Shown here piece by piece: positions 56,653-64,000 of a stretch of DNA of 64,000 nt (position 1 is the first letter of the stretch; every line of letters begins with the position of its first letter). Source of the stretch: Bemisia tabaci (lineage: Eukaryota > Arthropoda > Insecta > Hemiptera > Aleyrodidae); the NCBI RefSeq assembly GCF_918797505.1, contig NC_092793.1:42830243-42894242 (forward strand), written 5' to 3'. The notes below the pieces were generated by a model that saw nothing but the letters and a program-made list of their open reading frames with translations, ran no database searches and was not told the DNA's origin. Position numbers and translations under genes: made by a program.

Positions 56653-56767
56653 AGCTGTGAATATTGATACTTCAGAGAACGTCGAAGCATTTTATTTAGA
56701 CCGAATAGACTTATTAAGAGGGACGTTCGGTGTTCTGTTGTTTTTATATTCTGTTATGTCAACAAAG
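56653..56767 (+). CDS. MINDY3: MINDY-3-like deubiquitinase, next internal exon
   Basis: Acceptor GATATTTGTTTCAG ends at 56652 and donor AACAAAG|GTAATT begins at 56768. One base completes the split Arg codon, then 38 codons follow: AVNIDTSENVEAFYLDRIDL, then LRGTFGVLLFLYSVMSTK. The FGVLLFLYSV core followed by a T-K is the hallmark block of MINDY-3/MINDY-4 proteins (in MINDY-3 it continues G-I-E-N-I), and its place directly after the FH-segment agrees with the previous exon. The exon carrying the catalytic His, expected downstream, is not seen; 56768-64000 is repeat-dominated, so the gene probably continues beyond the window or across long introns. Confidence 0.8.
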
Positions 56768-56769
56768 GT

Positions 56770-58510
56770 AATTGTTGCCACATCATATTGAATTTGCCTG
56801 CATTGATCGTTTTGTCTACGTGCTTGTCCCATCTGAGCTTGCCATCAACCGATTGACGAACGATTTAGTTTGACTCTTTTGCAATTTTTATCATGCACTG
56901 CAATGGAATTTTAACTGTTTTTAAATCATAAAACAATTTTGATATCCTTTATACTCTATGGCATGAATTAATTTTGGATCATGGATTCTGGGGGACACAA
57001 ATCTATGTTGTGGCTTCAGTAAAACATTTAGTCTCAAAATTTTTTTGCCTACCTTTTTATAAAAAAAACCAACACTGATGAAAATTTGCAACATCATACC
57101 AAACGAGAGTAATTCAATTTTTAAAAAACCAAAAAATGCGGTGTTACTGATAAGGAACTCCATGCCATAGAGGGTTACCTCTGGCTACTATATTACACAA
57201 GAAAAGGGATGGTCCAATACTGGGGTAAGGGCACCACGCCTAAGCTTAGAGACTTAAAATGCACACTGGAATGAGGTAGTTGAGGCTAGTATTTCAAATC
57301 TGTACAAATCTCTCTCTTGCATTTATGTGTTATGTGCCTGCAGGCACTGGATCTTTGGCTTTTAGGCAAATTAGGCTTTGTCTCCACGGGAAGTTTAATG
57401 GAATTTGTCCCAAGTTCGAATTGCAGGAACGAAACCTCTGGGCTCTTTCACCGTTGAGCATACCAACAAATCTTTCTCAGCTTCTCTCATAATCATTTTT
57501 AGGACTCCACAAGGACTCATTTGATACTATTATTGACTAACTAAATATTTTTCCCAACCTCACAAATGAGATTTTTCCCCGGGACGAATCCCATGAACCA
57601 TATGGGTTAAAATGTAAAATCCTGAGGACGAGAACTTTCTCCGATATTCTTTGATAACTTTAATTTTGCTCGAAATTTCCATTTAGGGGCTTAGAAAACA
57701 AGGCGCATAAGTGCAGTTTTTATTATTTCGAAAAAAACGAATTTAAAGTTCTGGATTTTTCTCGGACCTATAGAGAGCTCGGAATACCTTTAAACTTTAC
57801 TCACACCTTCATGAACATCTTCTGAAATTTTCAGCTTAGTTAAGCCAAATTGAGGCCAGCAGTTGGGCTTAAAGTGACGGTAGGTCGCTCTTATCCCATC
57901 TAAACGAAAAATGCTCTTATCCCATTCGCTGTTTTCTCCACGTCAAATGACTTCCAGACAAAATCGCTTGGTATTTTGATAGACGTCACCTTCAACCACC
58001 AAAAAACATGCACAACTCAATTTTTATTCAGAACATGCTTCTGAGCACACAATTTTATTTTTATTTCCATCCATCCTTCCTTTTTTAATACAGAAGATCA
58101 CGAAATGGTCTTGATTTCTGTTTCCCCTTCGCCGTTCCTTCCTGTTTTTACCGTCTGTGCTTTTAGTGAGGTCCAGTTGTTATCTTGTAGGTATCTCACC
58201 TGTTAGGGCTGGGCCGTAATCTCTAGTCTCGAATTTCTAAAACTGCACTTATGCGCCGTGACCTCCAAGCCCCTCAAATATACTCGCTAGGTAGAAGAGA
58301 AGATCAAAGTTTTTAAAAAAAAAAAACTCTAATTGAAGCCATTGAGATAAGAGAGTATCTAAAAGAGAAAATTTGAAATGTTTTCAAGGAGTTTCCATAT
58401 GACCCAAATAAGTGGCAGCAGCAGATACTATTTGTGGTAGTGGTCAAAGATGGGATTTATTTGAACCAGCTTTTAAGTAGTAAGAGTTGGTGTTCATTTC
58501 TAACACATTA
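56770..58510. other. No exon or element confidently seen
   Basis: This is presumably intron of the MINDY-3-like gene. A pyrimidine-rich acceptor-like site (TGTTATGTGCCTGCAG, to 57342) precedes an open stretch to 57492, but its product does not match MINDY-3. Confidence 0.35.
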
Positions 58511-58512
58511 TG

Positions 58513-59117
58513 CGAGGGGCGTTCAATAAGTAAATATGCCCTCCCCCTTCTAAAATCTATAACAATTGACCAATTTTAGAAAACTTGAGCCCAAAATCCT
58601 CCTTAAGATGTACTGAATTCAACGAAACAAACCGCAACAAAATCGGAGCCAGTTGTTCTGTAATCACCTTTTTGAGGTAATTATTTGGATTTTTCCTGCA
58701 AGTGGGACACGAAAGCTGCATTGACCTTAAAATCATGGCGAACATAGGTAAGAAGATATCATGAAAGATTCACCGATAATAATGCCTTAATAGGTCACTT
58801 TTATGGGTTCCGGAAAACAAATGGTTCAGTGGCAGTGTTCATCATGAAGTTACCGCGCGCTTCACATTGTTCAAGATCACATTGTTGCTTCCAAATGGGA
58901 AGTATTCCCATACCCTCCCTACTTCTCTGATTCGGCACCATCGGACTACCATTTTTTCCATTTTCTGAAAGCTGAACTCTGGGGAGTTCATTTCGAATCC
59001 GTGGAAGAGATCAAACATGCCGTCCACACTTTGTTCACCAGTCAGCCGAAGGACTTCTGCCCGCGAAGTATCCATGAGCTTTCCTCTCGGTATTGCACTG
59101 AGGGCGCGATACGGTGA
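58513..59117 (+). pseudogene. Second mariner remnant, 5' end and transposase C-terminus
   Basis: The 5' end CGAGGGGCGTTCAATAAGTA resembles the terminal repeat of the mariner at 19837. From about 58881 to a stop at 59115-59117 the frame reads PYPPYFSDSAPSDYHFFHFL and on to TSQPKDFCPRSIHELSSRYC, equivalent to the last catalytic Asp and C-terminus of mariner transposase. The middle is deleted, and no 3' terminal repeat is visible. It belongs to a clearly different subfamily from the 25739 copy (SDSAPSD against SPDVAPSD, different C-terminus). Confidence 0.85.
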
Positions 59118-59462
59118 TGTCTGCACCTGAGGTTTTTTTAGCACACGCTGGCAACAACGCAACCCTTTCTCGGCCGATACCGGTCTCAATTAAATCTAAG
59201 ACCGCGCGGGCGCGCGACCTCAGCGGATCTCAATTCGTCATGCTTTTTCGCCGTACCTCTGGACTACTGGAGCTCCAAAAATAATTGTTAAAATCTGCTT
59301 CGATTTTAACTCTCTTAGTAAACTTACATTCTGCCTAAAAAAAAAAATCAGAGTATAATCAGCTATATTTCTCTATGATATGTGATATGCAACAGAGATA
59401 GTGTCCAGTAAGTCGCAAATTCAGCAGATGAAGTATTTTTCACATTATACTGCAGAATCGCA

Positions 59463-59544
59463 TACAGGGTTTTTCAAAAGTCATACACCACTAATCATGA
59501 GGGGGGTGGCTATTTGAAATTTTTGAGTTGCCCCCCGACCCCCT
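59463..59544 (+). repeat. Element-end fragment cut by the LTR element
   Basis: ACAGGGTTTTTCAAAAGTCA followed by a GGGGGG and CCCCCCGACCCCC block has the look of the CAGGGTTATCC-type ends. It stops where the LTR begins. Confidence 0.4.
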
Positions 59545-60736
59545 TGTAACGAGGCAAATCCCCCTTCTCTGCGAAGCAGGTCCAGGACATCAGAGGCACA
59601 TACGTCCTCTGGTATAAGATATGCCAACGTTACTTGAGGTGCCGGATAACTTCAGTGGGATGCCTGGATTCGGGCGCCATAGAAAAAAATAATAATGAGT
59701 GAAATCGAAAATTGAGAGAGAGAAAATTTTAACTGGAAAGGGAATTTAGCAGAGTTCCGTCTGATGCTGCTCAGCTCGCGCACCACTACTTCACTACTTG
59801 CGTTAAAGGTTGAAAGCGTGTTTTCCAACTTACAAGTATTTATTTAAATGGAGATTTATCAATAATTTCCACGTATACATATAATTCATTCTTAAAATTC
59901 TACGGATATTCTGATCGAAACTCGAGGGAAAATGGTTCGGAAGGTAAATTAAAATACATCTCTAAGACCAACCAAATCTAAGATCTACTACTTTTCTCAG
60001 TAAAACTCGCAGAGAGATGCAGCTCAACTCGCGCACCTCGCTCCGCGCTTTCCACCGAGGAAAGGCCGCTACTCTTGGATCACGTTTGCAGGGGTAGTGC
60101 ACCTCAGCTCGGGCACCACGTCCCACGCAACCGAAACCCCAAGAGGTCCAAAGCTGGAGCAAATCTTCGGTAGAGCTTTATTCACCGTACCGCCTATTTG
60201 CTTCAACCGCAGACATAACAAGCCAGAATCGCAAAGTAAGAAGAGAAATGCAGGCTCACCTCGCCGCACCTCGATCGACGTACTAGATAACTCGCTTTAA
60301 CAGTCTGCTGGATCGGAACGTCCCCCCGTGAGCGATGGGTCTGGTCGGGAGGCCACCAATTTACAAATTTCAAAAAAAAGCAAGTGCTCGAGTTCCGTTC
60401 AATTTTGTGAGCATACAATATATCAAAAAAAAATATAAAATTTACATCGTTGGCTTTGCCTCGACTTCTTTTATCGAACTATACAGTTAAAATTAAAATA
60501 CAATTTGTTTTTAAAATTTTAAATTAATGAAAAATATTTAAAAATTGACAGAATTGTCGCAGCGCTCCCTATTGGCGCGTCGCGGTGCTCGGATGGACGC
60601 CGAGCGTCAGCTGATTTCTTCCTTGGCTCGCCGGCGCAGGCGCGGCGATGCCAAGCGTGGTCGCTCGGGAGTTATTCCTCGTTTTTTTTTTCGACAATCT
60701 ATAAACTTAAAAACGGGGGAAAATTTCCCCGTTACA
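59545..60736 (-). mobile_element. Long terminal repeat (3' LTR by orientation)
   Basis: The 1192-bp repeat is bounded by TGTAACG and CGTTACA. It is the same as 62837-64000 apart from about three differences. On the - strand it starts TGTAACGGGGAAATTTTCCC. A purine tract (GAAGGGGAGGAGATC, - strand of 60737-60751) lies directly against that edge, as a polypurine tract should, which sets the orientation. No coding is seen; the small frames on both strands recur in both copies. Confidence 0.9.
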
Positions 60737-62836
60737 GATCTCCTCCCCTTCGGGAATCGGGAAAAGAGTTGAAAAATGGATGAAAGCACATGAGGCAGCA
60801 TCTTACTGCTGAATGAAAGCCTAAAAATGTACAATACATAACCATATTTGGGTTTGACAACTAATTTTAGGGCAAACCTGAAACAATTCAAAAGGAATCC
60901 ACCTGACTTTTCCAGGAATTAAAAGAAAAATAATTATGGTAAAAAAAATGCGGGCTAGAAAATTTTCCTAGGAGGGAAGTTTACAAAACGTTCTGTGAAA
61001 CATAAAAGAGAGCAGTTCATTAGCATAAAAATCGAAGAAAATGGATTGTTACATAATTTAGAAACTGAACAGCCGGTCGGAGTTTTAAATGATGACTTAA
61101 AGTACTTAATCCTTACTGAAATAGTTTATTCCAAATGGTTTTAGTCTTTCATGTGTCCGGCTTTATTTGTGAGAACGAATCTCTATGAACCATGTAAACA
61201 ACAAATCGTGGTGATTGGGGTTTCGCAAATACTTCGCAGCAACCAAACATAGCTCAACTCGAAAACCTGTTTGCAGAGTCCTCAAATAAGGGAGATTGGA
61301 CGAAACACCTTAGCTAGTCAAATCCATGAACCTAGCAATCCATAAGGTGGCCAATTCCACACAAAAAAATCGGACTCCCAAACTACACAAAAATGAGTTG
61401 AGACACTGGAATTACAACCGGAATGTCCCATTGCTTAGTAACTTTGTCAGAATCCACCGAACCAAAGCACCACAATCAAACTTCTCAGATTTGTCAGGGT
61501 CATTGAAGATTCCACAAAGCGGTAATTCCAAATAAACCTTCACCGGGGACAACATTCCAAGACTTTGTAGGTAAACCCTAAACCCTACTGAAATCCATCC
61601 AGAACTTACTTTTCAGGATACTCATTTCTCAGACTAAAATCAAATATAAAGAACAGAATGGTACGGACTTAAAAGAAACTAATTCAAAAATATCTGTAAA
61701 TGTCATTTCAAAATTTGCGAGTTTAAAAATTTGAGGTTCATTTCTACGTTGGATCTGCAATACATTTTACAACCAAGAATGGCCGCTGGTGCATGGCATA
61801 ACAATTTTCGCCAAACTCAATCGCACCAGTTCGACACACAAAAAAAAAAATTTGCTCTCCCAACAACAAAAATAAATGAAACCTACCAAATCGCACGACA
61901 TCCGAAAAAAATCCTTCAAAACGTGGTGACAATTTCAAAGACATAAAGCATAGAGAGGAGAAAAAAATTGACAACACTGGCAAAATATTTTAAAAAAAAA
62001 TAAGCCTCCTGGAAAAATTTCTAGATCTTCTCATAAGAACCCTTAAACTTTAAAACGAATTCAATACAAGAGTTAAATTTAAAAAACATTGTTGCTAAGT
62101 CAAAATAATGCTCTAAAGCTATATATAAAAATTTCACTCAAGAAACATAAGTTAGAAAACTTTAAACTCCAAAGAAATACTTTTAATTTCAAAATAATTT
62201 CTTTCGCGTGGACTGATTTTTTTAAAAATAAAATAATAGACGTTTAAAATATTAGAAAAAAAAATCAACCTTAAATTCGTTAGCAGCTATCATTGCGCTA
62301 CTTCACACAGAAAAATTCTCAAAAGTATTTGGAACGTGTACACACAAGTTGCCTAATAATGATGCCCAATAATAAAATGACTGTATGTAATCAATTTTCG
62401 GTCCAAGTACTAAAACAATACAAATCTAAAATCACAAAAGCTTAATAAAATGTGTGTTAACACTCTTTACGTTCGGTATCCATTTTGCAGGATAAAATAA
62501 TCAACACTAGGAAAAGAACCGGTTGAAACGTGCAATCCACGAATTCTCAAAAAAAATTTAAAAAAATTCAATTAAATTTGGCAACAAGTACCTTTCAAAA
62601 AAAATTGAAATCTGCTTATTCAATTTTTCACAACTTCAATACCTTAAAAATTGTTTGTGAAATAAAACATGTTCAAAAGTAATACAGATAAGAAACATAA
62701 ACATCATCGAATTTCGGTCAGAATTTCTAAATGTTCTCTCATCATTTATTGAAATAAAAATTTAATACTTTGTGTGGAAAATAGTCTCAAAACAAATTTT
62801 TGAAAAAGAAAAGTCCCAGTTCGCGGGCTGCCACTT
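60737..62836 (-). mobile_element. Internal region of the LTR element, non-coding
   Basis: These 2.1 kb are very AT-rich with no gag, protease, reverse transcriptase or integrase frame; the longest frames (<100 aa) are repeat-like. At the far (right) edge the - strand reads GTGGCAGCCCGCGAACTGGG two bases inside the LTR, a TGG-starting primer-binding-site candidate. It is therefore a non-autonomous LTR element (LARD/TRIM-like size class) that must depend on proteins from a relative elsewhere. Confidence 0.8.
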
Positions 62837-64000
62837 TGTAACGAGGCAAATCCCCCTTCTCTGCGAAGCAGGTCCAGGACATCAGAGGCACATACGTCCT
62901 CTGGTATAAGATATGCCAACGTTACTTGAGGTGCCGGATAACTTCAGTGGGATGCCTGGATTCGGGCGCCATAGAAAAAAATAATAATGAGTGAAATCGA
63001 AATTGAGAGAGAGAAAATTTTAACTGGAAAGGGAATTTAGCAGAGTTCCGTCTGATGCTGCTCAGCTCGCGCACCACTACTTCACTACTTGCGTTAAAGG
63101 TTGAAAGCGTGTTTTCCAACTTACAAGTATTTATTTAAATGGAGATTTATCAATAATTTCCACGTATACATATAATTCATTCTTAAAATTCTACGGATAT
63201 TCTGATCGAAACTCGAGGGAAAATGGTTCGGAAGGTAAATTAAAATACATCTCTAAGACCAACCAAATCTAAGATCTACTACTTTTCTCAGTAAAACTCG
63301 CAGAGAGATGCAGCTCAACTCGCGCACCTCGCTCCGCGCTTTCCACCGAGGAAAGGCCGCTACTCTTGGATCACGTTTGCAGGGGTAGTGCACCTCAGCT
63401 CGGGCACCACGTCCCACGCAACCGAAACCCCAAGAGGTCCAAAGCTGGAGCAAATCTTCGGTAGAGCTTTATTCACCGTACCGCCTATTTGCTTCAACCG
63501 CAGACATAACAAGCCAGAATCGCAAAGTAAGAAGAGAAATGCAGGCTCACCTCGCCGCACCTCGATCGACGTACTAGATAACTCGCTTTAACAGTCTGCT
63601 GGATCGGAACGTCCCCCCGTGAGCGATGGGTCTGGTCGGGAGGCCACCAATTTACAAATTTCAAAAAAAAGCAAGTGCTCGAGTTCCGTTCAATTTTGTG
63701 AGCATACAATATATCAAAAAAAAATATAAAATTTACATCGTTGGCTTTGCCTCGACTTCTTTTATCGAACTATACAGTTAAAATTAAAATACAATTTGTT
63801 TTTAAAATTTTAAATTAATGAAAAATATTTCAAAATTGACAGAATTGTCGCAGCGCTCCCTATTGGCGCGTTGCGGTGCTCGGATGGACGCCGAGCGTCA
63901 GCTGATTTCTTCCTTGGCTCGCCGGCGCAGGCGCGGCGATGCCAAGCGTGGTCGCTCGGGAGTTATTCCTCGTTTTTTTTTTCGACAATCTATAAACTTA
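62837..64000 (-). mobile_element. Long terminal repeat (5' LTR), cut by the window end
   Basis: This is the second copy of the 59545-60736 repeat, offset by 3291-3292 bp. The visible 1164 bp match except for a one-base deletion near 63000, one substitution near 63831 (A to C) and one near 63871 (C to T). The last ~28 bp and any target duplication lie outside the window. Confidence 0.92.

Noticed and set aside
57280..57492. Possible further MINDY-3-like exon after an acceptor-like site at 57342
   Set aside because: The product does not resemble the segment expected after the FGVLLFLYSV block, and no donor is evident.
59962..60772. Overlapping small frames on both strands
   Set aside because: The same frames recur in the second copy at 63253-64000 because they lie in an LTR. 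No protein features.

Overview
The window is intron and intergenic DNA from a eukaryote, most probably an insect. The signs are spliced exons with GT/AG borders, mariner (DD34D), Penelope-like, Helitron, hAT and pogo-type elements, tRNA-derived SINEs, and very long A/T homopolymers. I see no prokaryotic operon, CRISPR array or rRNA. A hemipteran with a large repeat-rich genome is my guess at the lineage; it is not shown by the sequence.

Host genes occupy very little of it. Two exons on the + strand (55784-56046 and 56653-56767) join in phase and read as the middle of a MINDY-3 (FAM188A) type Lys48-specific deubiquitinase. Three further candidate host exons lie on the - strand: a terminal exon at 28505-28742, an initial exon at 39221-39587 and a terminal exon at 43980-44234. 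I do not recognise their products.

Almost everything else is transposable-element sequence, much of it inside other elements. From left to right: an integrase-type (KRBA2-like) remnant and a Penelope-like remnant (0.3-3.2 kb); clustered short repeats and 120-bp monomers (4.1-8.7 kb); a TA-flanked palindromic foldback (9.6-11.0 kb); a Helitron built on 176-bp repeats (12.65-13.96 kb); an inverted-repeat element (15.5-18.4 kb); a mariner (19837-26339) opened by a 5.5-kb foldback that itself holds a Helitron end, a pogo-like MITE and a C-rich palindrome; a 50-bp array (26.8-27.25 kb); 175-bp repeats and an intact SINE (30.5-32.4 kb); a 5.8-kb foldback (33390-39193) holding at least three nested elements and an odd GC-rich block; a hAT MITE with perfect 8-bp duplication (42863-43527); a second Penelope-like remnant (44.7-45.6 kb); a second copy of the 9.6-kb foldback (46655-50887) split by an element that contains a near-perfect 0.9-kb hairpin; and a 45-bp array related to the 26.8-kb array (52.7-53.0 kb).

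The right end holds an almost intact, recently inserted, non-coding LTR element on the - strand (59545 to beyond 64000). Its long terminal repeats differ at about three positions.

I found no convincing new multi-gene system. The most unusual items are the repeated 20-nt TGCGAAAACCGCTAATGTCC box, the paired 50/45-bp minisatellite elements, the palindrome-within-palindrome insertions, and a 7SL/Alu-domain-like stretch in the GC-rich block.
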